This document shows positions 28,070 to 37,742 of a DNA stretch of 64,000 nt, one piece after another. Below the pieces are notes generated by a model. The model saw only the letters and a program-made list of their open reading frames with translations. It was not told where the DNA came from and ran no database searches. Positions within the stretch are counted from its first letter, which is position 1. Each line of letters starts with the position of its first letter. The DNA lies in contig JBQMRX010000001.1 of NCBI GenBank assembly GCA_052174115.1, forward strand, positions 310,001-374,000, in the 5' to 3' direction. Made by a program: the position numbers and the translations under genes. Source of the stretch: Arsenophonus sp052174115. Lineage in GTDB: Bacteria; Pseudomonadota; Gammaproteobacteria; Enterobacterales; Enterobacteriaceae.

Positions 28070-29254
28070 TCAAATAATAATTGTAGCTACAATACCAGCA
28101 CCTACTGTACGACCACCTTCACGAATTGCAAAACGCAATCCTTCATCCATAGCAATTGGTGCTATTAATGTTACTTTCATATTAATATTATCACCTGGCA
28201 TTACCATCTCTACACATTCTGGCAACTCAATTGTACCAGTTACATCCGTAGTTCTAAAATAAAATTGTGGACGATAACCCTTAAAAAATGGTGTATGACG
28301 ACCTCCTTCATCTTTACTTAAAATATAAACTTCTGATTCAAATTGAGTATGAGGATTAATCGTACCTGGTTTAGCTAACACTTGACCACGTTCAACATCT
28401 TCACGTTTAGTACCTCGTAATAAAACTCCTACGTTTTCTCCAGCACGACCTTCATCTAATAATTTACGAAACATTTCTACACCAGTACAAGTTGTTTTTA
28501 TTGTCTCTTTAATTCCAACAATTTCAATCTCTTGACCGATTTTAACGACACCACGTTCTACACGGCCAGTTACTACTGTTCCACGACCTGAAATAGAAAA
28601 AACATCTTCTATTGGTAATAAGAAAGGTTTATCTATCTCTCTTTTTGGTTCTGGAATATAATCATCTAATACTTTTGCTAACTCAAGAATTTTCTTTTCC
28701 CATTTTGGATCGCCTTCTAGTGCCTTTAATGCAGAACCAATAATTATAGGTGTTTTATCTCCTGGAAAGTCATACTGAGAAAGTAGTTCACGCACTTCCA
28801 TTTCTACCAATTCTAATAATTCTTCATCATCAACCATATCACATTTATTTAGGAAAACAATAATATAAGGAACACCTACTTGACGTCCTAATAAAATATG
28901 TTCACGAGTTTGCGGCATTGGACCATCTGTTGCTGCTACAACTAAAATTGCACCATCCATTTGTGCCGCACCTGTAATCATGTTTTTTATATAATCTGCA
29001 TGACCAGGACAATCAACATGTGCATAATGACGTTTAGGGGTATCATATTCTACGTGAGAAGTAGAAATAGTAATCCCACGTGCTTTTTCTTCCGGTGCAT
29101 TATCAATTTGATCAAATGCACGTGCACTACCGCCATAATTTTTTGCTAATACAGTAGTAATTGCTGCTGTTAAAGTTGTTTTACCATGATCAACGTGACC
29201 GATTGTACCAACATTAACATGTGGTTTTTTACGTTCAAATTTTTCTTTAGACAC
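28070..29254 (-). CDS. tuf: Elongation factor Tu
   Basis: EF-Tu brings aminoacyl-tRNA to the ribosome. The 394 residues equal E. coli. The GTPase motifs are GHVDHGKT (P-loop, about residues 18-25), DCPGHADY, NKCDMVD and GSALKAL; the tRNA-binding domains run to GRTVGAGIVATII. The start is GTG, as in enteric tuf, with AAGGA about 9 bases before it. It is the only tuf in the window. It stands between fusA and secE, so it joins two loci that are separate in E. coli (tufA after fusA, tufB before secE), as expected of a tufA/tufB recombinant. Confidence 0.98.
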   Translation of the reverse strand: MSKEKFERKKPHVNVGTIGHVDHGKTTLTAAITTVLAKNYGGSARAFDQIDNAPEEKARGITISTSHVEYDTPKRHYAHVDCPGHADYIKNMITGAAQMDGAILVVAATDGPMPQTREHILLGRQVGVPYIIVFLNKCDMVDDEELLELVEMEVRELLSQYDFPGDKTPIIIGSALKALEGDPKWEKKILELAKVLDDYIPEPKREIDKPFLLPIEDVFSISGRGTVVTGRVERGVVKIGQEIEIVGIKETIKTTCTGVEMFRKLLDEGRAGENVGVLLRGTKREDVERGQVLAKPGTINPHTQFESEVYILSKDEGGRHTPFFKGYRPQFYFRTTDVTGTIELPECVEMVMPGDNINMKVTLIAPIAMDEGLRFAIREGGRTVGAGIVATIII

Positions 29255-29325
29255 GACTCTATTCCTTATAGAGTTCTCTTAAATAATAAAAGAACTTAGA
29301 TTAAATATTTAAATTAAAAAGCTAA

Positions 29326-31437
29326 TTATTTAACTTTACGAGCGTCAATAATTGCTTTGGCAATATTAGTTGGTGCTTCATTGTATTTTAAAAATTCCAT
29401 TGAGTAAGAAGCACGGCCTTGAGTTTGTGAACGCAAATCTGTTGCATAACCAAACATTTCTGATAATGGAACTTGAGCACGAACTGTTTTACAAGTTTCT
29501 TTGTCTTCCATACTTTCAATTGCACCCCGACGACGATTTAAATCGCCAATTACATCACCCATATAGTCTTCAGGAGTTTCAACTTCAACCTTCATTATTG
29601 GCTCAAGTAAAATTGGATTTGCTTTCATAAAACCTTCTTTAAAAGCCATGAAACCTGCAATTTTAAATGCCATTTCCGAGGAGTCAACTTCATGATAAGA
29701 GCCATCATACAATACAACTTTAACATCAACAATTGGATAGCCAGCTAGAACACCATTTTTAAGTTGCTCTTGAACACCTTTATCTACTGCAGGTATATAT
29801 TCTTTAGGTATAACACCACCAACAATTTCATTATGAAATTCGTAACCAATTTTATGTCCTGCTTCTAAAGGTTCAACACGTATCCATACATGACCGAATT
29901 GACCACGTCCACCAGACTGACGAATAAATTTACCCTCTTGTTCAACAGATTTACGAATAGTTTCACGATATGCTACTTGTGGTTTACCGACATTCGCTTC
30001 AATTTTAAATTCACGACGCATACGGTCAAGCAATACTTCCAAATGTAACTCGCCCATTCCAGCAATAATTGTCTGTCCAGATTCTTTATCTATTGATACT
30101 TTAAAAGATGGATCTTCTTGGGCTAAACGACTTAAAGCAATACCCATTTTTTCTTGTTCAGCTTTAGTTTTAGGTTCAATAGCAATTGAGATAACTGGTT
30201 GTGGAAATTCCATTCGTTCTAAAATAATTGGTAGATCAATAGCACATAAAGTGTCACCAGTAGTTACATCTTTAAGACCAATAGCTGCAGCAATATCACC
30301 AGCTCTAACTTCTTTAATTTCTTCACGTTTATTAGCATGCATTTGAACGATACGACCAAAACGTTCTTTTTTATTTTTAACTGGGTTAAGAATTATATCT
30401 CCTGAGTTAACTACACCAGAATAAACTCTAAAAAAAGTTAAATTACCAACAAATGGGTCAGTTGCAATTTTGAACGCTAATGCTGAAAAAGGCTCAGTAT
30501 CACTTGCATTACGTTCTGTTTGAGTTTTTTTACCATCAATTAAAATACTTTTAATTGATGGTATATCAGTAGGAGCAGGTAAATATTCAATAACTGCATC
30601 TAACATTGCTTGGACACCTTTGTTTTTAAAAGCTGAACCACAAGTAACCAAAATAATTTCATTATTTAATACGCGTTTACGTAATGCTTGTTTAATTTCT
30701 TTTTCAGATAAACTTTTACCGCCAAAATATTTTTCCATTAACTCATCTGATACCTCTGCTGCCGCTTCAATTAACTTATCATACCATTTTTCAGCTTGAG
30801 CTTGCATATTTACTGGAATTTTTTCATAAACAAAAGTGACACCTTGATCACTATCATTCCATTTAATAGCTTTCATTTTAACTAGATCAATAACACCAGT
30901 AAATGATCCTTCAGAACCAATAGGTAACTGAAGTAAAACCGGCATTGCTGCTAAACGTGTTTCAATCTGTTTAACAACACGTAAAAAATTAGCACCCACA
31001 CGATCCATTTTATTAATAAATGCTATCCGTGGAACTTGATATTTATTTGCTTGACGCCAAACAGTTTCAGACTGTGGTTGAACACCACCAACTGCACAAT
31101 AAACCATTACTGCGCCATCAAGAACACGCATAGAACGTTCTACTTCAATAGTAAAATCAACATGTCCTGGCGTATCAATAATGTTAATACGATGTTCATT
31201 GAACTGTTTGCCCATACCAGACCAGAAAGCAGTAGTTGCAGCTGAAGTAATAGTAATACCACGCTCTTGCTCTTGCTCCATCCAATCCATAGTTGCTGCA
31301 CCATCATGAACTTCACCAATTTTATGACTAACGCCAGTATAAAATAATATGCGTTCAGTTGTAGTGGTTTTACCAGCATCAATATGAGCACTAATGCCAA
31401 TATTGCGATAATGCGTAATGAGAGTTTTACGAGCCAT
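29326..31437 (-). CDS. fusA: Elongation factor G
   Basis: EF-G drives translocation and, with RRF, ribosome recycling. I start it at 31437 (MARKTLITHYRNIGIS), giving 703 residues against 704 in E. coli; GAGAGGA lies 5 bases upstream, so an in-frame ATG five codons earlier is not used. The GTPase motifs are AHIDAGKTTTTE, DTPGHVDF and NKMDRVGAN. Domain IV (GRGQFGHVWI, GGVIPKEYIPAV) is intact. It is in the str operon between rpsG and tuf. Confidence 0.97.
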   Translation of the reverse strand: MARKTLITHYRNIGISAHIDAGKTTTTERILFYTGVSHKIGEVHDGAATMDWMEQEQERGITITSAATTAFWSGMGKQFNEHRINIIDTPGHVDFTIEVERSMRVLDGAVMVYCAVGGVQPQSETVWRQANKYQVPRIAFINKMDRVGANFLRVVKQIETRLAAMPVLLQLPIGSEGSFTGVIDLVKMKAIKWNDSDQGVTFVYEKIPVNMQAQAEKWYDKLIEAAAEVSDELMEKYFGGKSLSEKEIKQALRKRVLNNEIILVTCGSAFKNKGVQAMLDAVIEYLPAPTDIPSIKSILIDGKKTQTERNASDTEPFSALAFKIATDPFVGNLTFFRVYSGVVNSGDIILNPVKNKKERFGRIVQMHANKREEIKEVRAGDIAAAIGLKDVTTGDTLCAIDLPIILERMEFPQPVISIAIEPKTKAEQEKMGIALSRLAQEDPSFKVSIDKESGQTIIAGMGELHLEVLLDRMRREFKIEANVGKPQVAYRETIRKSVEQEGKFIRQSGGRGQFGHVWIRVEPLEAGHKIGYEFHNEIVGGVIPKEYIPAVDKGVQEQLKNGVLAGYPIVDVKVVLYDGSYHEVDSSEMAFKIAGFMAFKEGFMKANPILLEPIMKVEVETPEDYMGDVIGDLNRRRGAIESMEDKETCKTVRAQVPLSEMFGYATDLRSQTQGRASYSMEFLKYNEAPTNIAKAIIDARKVK

Positions 31438-31512
31438 TTTTTCCTCTCTCATAATTATTCAATTCGTATAGAAGTAATATAACATCTTCTTACTAAACAT
31501 AACTATTGAAAA

Positions 31513-31983
31513 CTACCAACGATAGTGTGCAAATGCTTTATTAGCTTCTGCCATACGATGAACATCCTCACGTTTTTTAACAGCAGTACCTTTATTTTCA
31601 GCTGCATCAGATAATTCGTTTGTTAATCGAAAAATCATTGATTTATCATTACGTTTACGAGCAGCTTCAACAATCCAACGCATTGCTAATGCATTACGAC
31701 GAACAGGACGAACCTCAACAGGAACCTGATATGTTGAACCACCGACACGACGCGATTTTACTTCCACTGTTGGACGAACATTCTCTAAAGCTATTTCAAA
31801 GGCTTCTAAATGATTTTTTTCAATACGTTTAGCCATAGCCTCAAGTGCACTATATACAATTGTTTCTGCGATAGATTTTTTACCATTTACCATTAAAATA
31901 TTAATAAATTTAGCCAGTAATTCTGATCCAAATTTTGGATCTGGCAGAATTTTACGCTGATCAATTATACGACGACGGGGCAT
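31513..31983 (-). CDS. rpsG: 30S ribosomal protein S7
   Basis: S7 nucleates assembly of the small-subunit head and lies at the E site. The 156 residues match the family. Signature segments MPRRRIIDQRKILPDPKFGS, VRPTVEVKSRRVGGSTYQVP and KREDVHRMAEANKAFAHYRW are present. It is the second gene of the str operon, about 100 bases after rpsL. It ends in the long-form C-terminus typical of many enterics other than E. coli K-12 variants. Confidence 0.97.
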   Translation of the reverse strand: MPRRRIIDQRKILPDPKFGSELLAKFINILMVNGKKSIAETIVYSALEAMAKRIEKNHLEAFEIALENVRPTVEVKSRRVGGSTYQVPVEVRPVRRNALAMRWIVEAARKRNDKSMIFRLTNELSDAAENKGTAVKKREDVHRMAEANKAFAHYRW

Positions 31984-32084
31984 AATATATACTCCATTTT
32001 TTAAATTTAGGATTATCTAAAACTCTATAAGTTTATTTTGATGTTAAAAATTAAATATTTAGTCTTACTTAAACAAAGTAATTA

Positions 32085-32459
32085 TTAAGCCTTTGGTTTT
32101 TTAGTGCCGTATTTAGAGCGACCTTGTTTTCGATCTTTTACACCAGAACAATCTAATGCACCGCGAACAGTGTGATAACGTACACCCGGTAAGTCTTTAA
32201 CTCGGCCTCCGCGAATTAAAATTACTGAGTGCTCCTGCAAGTTATGACCTTCGCCGCCAATATAAGAAGATACTTCATAACCATTGGTTAAACGAACGCG
32301 ACATACTTTACGTAATGCTGAATTAGGTTTTTTAGGAGTAGTAGTATATACACGAGTACATACACCACGTTTTTGTGGGCAAGCATCCAATGCTGGAACG
32401 TTGCTTTTCACAGCTTTTGAAGTACGTGATTTTCGAACTAACTGATTAATTGTTGTCAT
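32085..32459 (-). CDS. rpsL: 30S ribosomal protein S12
   Basis: S12 helps monitor codon-anticodon pairing. The 124 residues equal E. coli. The loop TTPKKPNSALRKVCRVRL keeps the lysine (K43 region) that gives streptomycin sensitivity when wild type, and HNLQEHSVILIRGGRVKDLPG is intact. It is the first gene of the str operon, downstream of the promoter at 32538-32566. Confidence 0.97.
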   Translation of the reverse strand: MTTINQLVRKSRTSKAVKSNVPALDACPQKRGVCTRVYTTTPKKPNSALRKVCRVRLTNGYEVSSYIGGEGHNLQEHSVILIRGGRVKDLPGVRYHTVRGALDCSGVKDRKQGRSKYGTKKPKA

Positions 32460-32537
32460 TAAAAACTCCTGGTTTTTAATTTATAAACATAAACATATTT
32501 TTTAATTTATTATCATAATCAAACATAAGAAAATAAA

Positions 32538-32566
32538 ATTTTATTACTGACAGAGACAAGTGTCAA
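32538..32566 (-). promoter_or_regulatory. Sigma-70 promoter of the str operon
   Basis: On the minus strand TTGACA (32566-32561) is followed after exactly 17 bases by TAAAAT (32543-32538). That is a perfect -35 and a five-of-six -10. It lies 79 bases upstream of the rpsL ATG, between tusB and rpsL. The spacer CTTGTCTCTGTCAGTAA is GC-richer than any nearby non-coding DNA, which suggests it is preserved by selection. It is the clearest promoter in the window. Confidence 0.75.
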
Positions 32567-32588
32567 TAAATATAGAAATGATTATCTA

Positions 32589-32891
32589 TTACCAAGCAAA
32601 ATATTGTAGATGTTTTACGGTTAACTGTACAAAATTAACATAAGATATTTGATGGATATAAGATGAAATATATGGTATTAAACCTCTTGCTTCTATATCA
32701 TCTTGTAAAGCGAAAATATGAATTTTTTTATTTTTTAATTCCATTAGATAATTATTATCTTTATTATTTAATATTTTATGTCCCATTAAAACACCATCTT
32801 GTAATAATAAAATTTCATCTTTTTCTGTTAATAAATTAATTAATGAATTAAAATCATTATAATAAGGAGAGGTAGAAATAGTATATAACAT
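32589..32891 (-). CDS. tusB: Sulfur relay protein TusB
   Basis: TusB is the DsrH-like member of the TusBCD complex, which passes sulfur from TusA to TusE and MnmA for 2-thiouridine in tRNA wobble positions. The 100 residues are slightly longer than E. coli's 95. The start MLYTISTSPYYNDFNSLINLL, DEILLLQDGVL and end NFVQLTVKHLQYFAW are family-like; the middle has diverged. It directly follows tusC (13 bases). Confidence 0.92.
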   Translation of the reverse strand: MLYTISTSPYYNDFNSLINLLTEKDEILLLQDGVLMGHKILNNKDNNYLMELKNKKIHIFALQDDIEARGLIPYISSYIHQISYVNFVQLTVKHLQYFAW

Positions 32892-32904
32892 TTCATTATT
32901 TTTA

Positions 32905-33261
32905 TTAAAAAGTTAAAATTACATCATAATTTGATAATTTATATCTGAGTTTTTTAGCAGAAATAACTATTAATGGCAGGATAAAAGAATCATAAGAAAA
33001 ACCTCTTAATTTTAGATCTTCCTGACAAATATAACAATTATTAATATTATATAATTGTAATAATTTATATGTCGCAATATAGTCATGGGCTAAAAGTTTA
33101 TTAGGATTTTGTTGTACCAATAATTGACAAACACCATCAGAAATAAAGAAAACACCAATATTTTCAGTTAATGTGGACGTCACTAATAATGCATCTAGTC
33201 CTTCGCGGCCACTCGAAGTTCCATGAGGTATTTTCATAAATATAAATGCTATTTTTTTCAT
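32905..33261 (-). CDS. tusC: Sulfur relay protein TusC
   Basis: TusC is the DsrF-like subunit of TusBCD. I start it at 33261 (MKKIAFIFMKIPHGTSSGREG), which gives 118 residues as in E. coli (119); the ten codons upstream have no family counterpart and would overlap tusD. Conserved blocks are GREGLDALL, VFFISDGVCQLL, ARDYIATFKLL-like HDYIATYKLL, and the end LSNYDVILTF. It lies 7 bases after tusD. Confidence 0.93.
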   Translation of the reverse strand: MKKIAFIFMKIPHGTSSGREGLDALLVTSTLTENIGVFFISDGVCQLLVQQNPNKLLAHDYIATYKLLQLYNINNCYICQEDLKLRGFSYDSFILPLIVISAKKLRYKLSNYDVILTF

Positions 33262-33268
33262 ATTTATC

Positions 33269-33682
33269 TCAAAATTGAATTGTACGATCACAAATAAGCA
33301 TGGCTTCAGCTAAAACACCTAATCCACTCAATTCAAAATCTTTATCTAAATTAGCACAAGAAAAATTATAATTTTTAGCTTCAGTTTCATCAATAATACC
33401 TCGTCGTAATGCAGCAGAAACACATATACTAAATTGACATCCTATTTTTTGTGCTAATTTTTTCCATCCTACAAGTAAATTAAATTCATCACTAGATGGT
33501 GTAATTAATCGATTACCGTTATAAACACCTTCTTGATAAAAAAAAACTGTTTTTAATATATGTCCTTCTTTAATTAAAGTATTTGCAAATCGCCAAGCAT
33601 TGGTAGCTTGCTGAGTTCCATAACCAGGCTCTGTTACTAATAAACAGTAAGTTAAAGATTTTTTTAAAGAAAAAATTTCCAT
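33269..33682 (-). CDS. tusD: Sulfur relay protein TusD (sulfur-carrying subunit)
   Basis: TusD is the DsrE-like subunit that carries the persulfide in the TusBCD relay. The sequence VTEPGYGTQQATNAW, VFFYQEGVYNGN and ICVSAALRRGIIDETEA matches enteric TusD, and the catalytic cysteine is Cys87 (Cys78 in E. coli). The 137 residues include about nine extra N-terminal residues (MEIFSLKKS); no closer start codon is available. The end LSGLGVLAEAMLICDRTIQF is complete. It is the first gene of tusDCB, which precedes the str operon as in E. coli. Confidence 0.94.
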   Translation of the reverse strand: MEIFSLKKSLTYCLLVTEPGYGTQQATNAWRFANTLIKEGHILKTVFFYQEGVYNGNRLITPSSDEFNLLVGWKKLAQKIGCQFSICVSAALRRGIIDETEAKNYNFSCANLDKDFELSGLGVLAEAMLICDRTIQF

Positions 33683-34949
33683 TTATTTTTATTTACTATT
33701 TTTTATGTATTTTCATATTTTTATATATTTTAAAGTCATTATTAATTTTTTAGTAAATTTTACTATCTCTTTAAGAAAATTATTAATTATTAATAATTAT
33801 GAATATAATAAAATTTATTAAAAAATAAAGCAACTTTATAACTTTTTAGCATAAATATTTATGTAAAATGAACGGTATATTTAAAATTGTATTAATATAA
33901 AATAAAACAAAAAAACATTATTTATAACTAAGAATAATTATTCTAATTAATTTTATTGAAACTTTATTTTTCATATGTAAAAACTTTTTGATATATTAAA
34001 TCTTATATTTGATGTTTTATTTAAATTACATCAATTTTATTTGATAATTAAGAATAAAACTTTATAATTTATATTTTAATTATTAAATATTTTAATCAAT
34101 ATTATTTTTTAACTTCTCTGTTAGATAAATAATAATTTTATAAAATTATTTATTAAAAGTAACATAATTGAACTATAATTATCAAGAATAAATTTATAAA
34201 ATTTTAAAATTAAATAATCTACTAATATGTTTATTTAAAATATTAATATTATTATTAAAATACGATGAATTATATATTCGGATTATATTTTTTATATATT
34301 AATTAAATTTTATTAAATAATATCTAAATAAATACCGAACATATTATTAATATGTAATTTTTTAAAAATATTAAATTTTTCTTTAGTAATTGATCATAAA
34401 GAGATTTTATAAAAATTATATAAAAATCAAATATAATTCTCAATCTCTATATTTTTTATTACTAATTAATTATTTTTAACATATTAGTATTTATAATCTA
34501 ATATTTAAATAATAAAAATTTAATTTAACTTTTTAAAATTAAAATTACTACAATATATTTACAATAATTTAGTTTTAATGAATAATAAGTTTGATTTTAT
34601 TATTTTTTTAATTATTATTAATTTTTTATCAATTATTTGATTTTAAATTAAATATAATTATTTAACTTTTCATAATATTTATAAAAGTTAAATATAAAAT
34701 TATCAATTAAATAAATTTTTATATTTTATAATTATAATAGCTTTTTGTTAATTACTTTTTTATTAATTTAATTTTTAGTTTTATAATTTGATTTATTTTT
34801 AATATTTTAGTTTAATATATTTAAATAAATACTTATTATCTATTTAATGTTTTATCTCTTCTTTCTGTTTATTTTATCTTTGAAAAATACATTTTAATAT
34901 TTTGATTTTTTTAACTTCACTAAACTTAATTTTATTAAAAATAATACTG

Positions 34950-34985
34950 ATTAAATTAATATTTTTTAAAAAATATTAATTTAAT
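34950..34985. repeat. 36-bp perfect A/T palindrome
   Basis: ATTAAATTAATATTTTTT at 34950-34967 is followed directly by its exact reverse complement at 34968-34985. All bases are A or T, so chance is more likely than for the other inverted repeats, but the perfect symmetry over 36 bases is noteworthy. It may extrude as a cruciform. Confidence 0.55.
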
Positions 34986-35397
34986 AAATAATTGAGTTGA
35001 TGATTATTATTTATTAATAACTGATAAAATTATTATTTGATGTATTTAGGTTAATAGAAAATGCTACCAATAAAATTACTTTGAATAATGATTTCATATA
35101 ATAATCTGATTATTTTAATTTCTATATTAAAAAAAATAAAATATATAAATTAATTAATTTTAAAAAAAAATAATAAATTATAAAATTTACTATAATTAAG
35201 CACTAAAAAATAAAAAAATTTAAAATAAATTATATTTAAAATTTTATTAATGGCATTATATATTATAAATTTAATATCAATATATTTTATTTTTTGTGAG
35301 AAATTTAAATTAATTTACTTAAAAAATATGAAAAAAACTAGAATATTTAGAAAATAAAATATCTTTTCAAAAATTAGTATTGAAACGCTGAATTAAG

Positions 35398-35438
35398 TAA
35401 TCGTTCAATAATAATTTTAAATTATTATTGAACGATTA
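35398..35438. repeat. 18-bp perfect hairpin, likely relict terminator
   Basis: TAATCGTTCAATAATAAT (35398-35415) pairs with 35421-35438 around TTTAA. The GC bases in the stem are unusual in this desert. It resembles an intrinsic terminator and may mark the end of a gene that is now gone. Confidence 0.6.
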
Positions 35439-37136
35439 AAAACTATTCAATTATCAATATTATTTCTAATCACTGAAGAAATTTTACTAAAAAATTAGTA
35501 ATCAAAAATAAATCAAATGATAACATACTTACTTGATCTATTTTAAATTACAAAACTATTTTATTAATTTTCATAAAATTAATAATTATTTATATGTTTA
35601 TAATAAATATTATTTATTATTGCAATGATAAAAATCATAATTATAATAAAAATTATTCTAATCGTTTTCATTATAAATGTATAATTGTATATTATTTTTT
35701 AAGTTATTTTTTAAAGCATTATAATTTTACTATTAAATTTTAAATTATAAAAACTAATATTTAATTACCTATTAATAATAATTTATTATTTTTATTATTA
35801 TTTGAAATTTCTATTAATATTAAATTATAATTATATTAATTAAATTTTGTATTAGTAATTATTAATATTTTTCTTAAATATTTTATAAATATAAAATTAA
35901 ATAATAATTATATAAACAATTAGATATTATTTATTATTAAATTAATAAACAATTAATATACATTATTTATATTAAAATAATATTTTATTATAAATTTTTA
36001 CTTTAAAATAATAAATTAAATCTATTTTCTCTGTAGTTATAATAAATATTTTATTTTTAATAAAATTAAGTTTTTTAAAAAAAATCTTAAAAAGATATTT
36101 TTAAAATAAAAATAATAATAACAAACTTGTTATATTTTTAAAAAATTCATTATTTTATTTTAACTAATTTTAAATTATTTACTTATTTCTTTAATTTGAT
36201 TAATTTTATAAATTTTATTTTTAATTTTTTATTTAAATAAATGTTTATATATTTAAATTATTATACTAAAAATTTATATATTCCATAATTTAGTATTTAT
36301 AAAAATTTCATAAATATTTAATTATACTAATAAAAAATATTAAGATAACAGTAAAATTTTTTTAATTCCATATATTTTATGAATATTAGATATATTTCAG
36401 ATAAAAGTTTAAAAATTCAGTATTTTAATTTCTTTAATTTATTAATTATTTTATAATTAAATATTTTTATTACTTTAAAATAATTTACACTTTATATAAA
36501 GTAATATAAATAAATTAATTCATTATATTTTATTTAAAATATTGTTTGTTATTATAAATATTCTTAATTTTTTATTTTTAATATTGACTTTTAATATAAT
36601 TAACTTTTAAAAATAATTATTTATTTATCTATTTATTAATTTTTTATTATCAAAATATTTATTTTATATTATATAAATAATTTTATTGATATTTTACTAA
36701 TTAAAATATAAGTTTTTTATAAAAAGTATCTGTTAAATTATTTAATTTTTAATATTTATTTTAATATTTTATATTTGTATGTTTAATATAATTTTCAGTT
36801 AAAATAATATTATTCTAAAATTAATCATAGTATAGCATATTGCTAATTTAATTATTCTACAATTATTTATATTTATATAAATATAATTTTTAAATTAGAA
36901 CCATTTATATTTTATAATTAGTAAATTATTTAAATGATAATTCATATATAATACATAATATATAATATACAATATTTTTAAGTGATTAATTTTTATTTTA
37001 AAAGAAAATATTAAATATTATTTGATTAGTTATCGATTATAAGGATATTTAAAATTAGCAATTTATTTTGCTCACATTATTAATAATTTATTTAGATTTA
37101 TTTTATTAATTTATTTGATAATAAATATTGAATAAA

Positions 37137-37742
37137 TTAATAAAACCAAATAAAAGGAATACATGCAAGCGTAAAAATACTCATTGTAATATTAAAAATA
37201 AGCCAAGCATTACGCCCACGAAGCAAAATACCAATTAATGAACCAAGACAAACCCAAAGAAAAGCACCAATTAAATTAACAACGAACATAACAAAACTTA
37301 TAATTAATATTGAATTAATATAATTATCAGTAAGACTATAATAACTACTAACTGCTCCTAATCCCATCATCCATGCTTTTGGGTTTAAAAATTGTAATAA
37401 ACTTCCTTGGTACCATTTAATTGATTTAATAATTTGAGATTCTTTGTTATATTTTAATTTGTAAGATGTAGCGAGTTTCCAAGCTAACCATAATAAATAA
37501 AAACTTCCAATTATTTTCATTATAATTTGCAATATTGGAGAGAGTAATAAAAAAAAAGTATAACCACCAGCAGAAATAAATAAGATACCCTGTACACCTA
37601 ATATTACACCGAATATTAAAGGTATTGAGCGCCATAAACCATATTTAGCACCTGATGATGTAAATAATAGATTATTTGGACCAGGTGTAATTGACATAAT
37701 AAATAAAAAAGTAAATAATGCAAAAAATAGAGCATAATTCAT
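37137..37742 (-). CDS. LysE/RhtB-family amino-acid exporter
   Basis: This is an inner-membrane protein of the LysE superfamily, which exports amino acids such as cysteine, homoserine or lysine. The 201 residues have the family length and about six membrane segments. The family signature SITPGPNNLLFTSSGAKYG follows the first helix (about residues 17-35), and LQFLNPKAWMMGLGAV matches the second conserved region. It most resembles the YfiK/EamB-YahN branch, but the substrate cannot be told from sequence. AGAGGA lies 8 bases before the ATG. It is the only gene in an 8-kb desert, which suggests purifying selection on export. Confidence 0.88.
   Translation of the reverse strand: MNYALFFALFTFLFIMSITPGPNNLLFTSSGAKYGLWRSIPLIFGVILGVQGILFISAGGYTFFLLLSPILQIIMKIIGSFYLLWLAWKLATSYKLKYNKESQIIKSIKWYQGSLLQFLNPKAWMMGLGAVSSYYSLTDNYINSILIISFVMFVVNLIGAFLWVCLGSLIGILLRGRNAWLIFNITMSIFTLACIPFIWFY

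Larger units (their letters stand above)
33683..37136. other. 3.45-kb gene desert
   Basis: No gene or RNA is recognisable. The DNA is almost wholly A/T with frequent stops in all six frames. The only visible structures are an 18-bp hairpin at 35398-35438, which contains GC bases and looks like a relict terminator, and a pure A/T palindrome at 34950-34985. In E. coli fkpA, slyX and slyD follow tusD upstream; they are not readable here. Confidence 0.65.

Noticed and set aside
29318..31452. Longer N-terminus for EF-G (start at 31452) and likewise for SecE (27940) and TusC (33291)
   Set aside because: The extra residues have no counterpart in the families, and good or adequate ribosome sites precede the inner starts.
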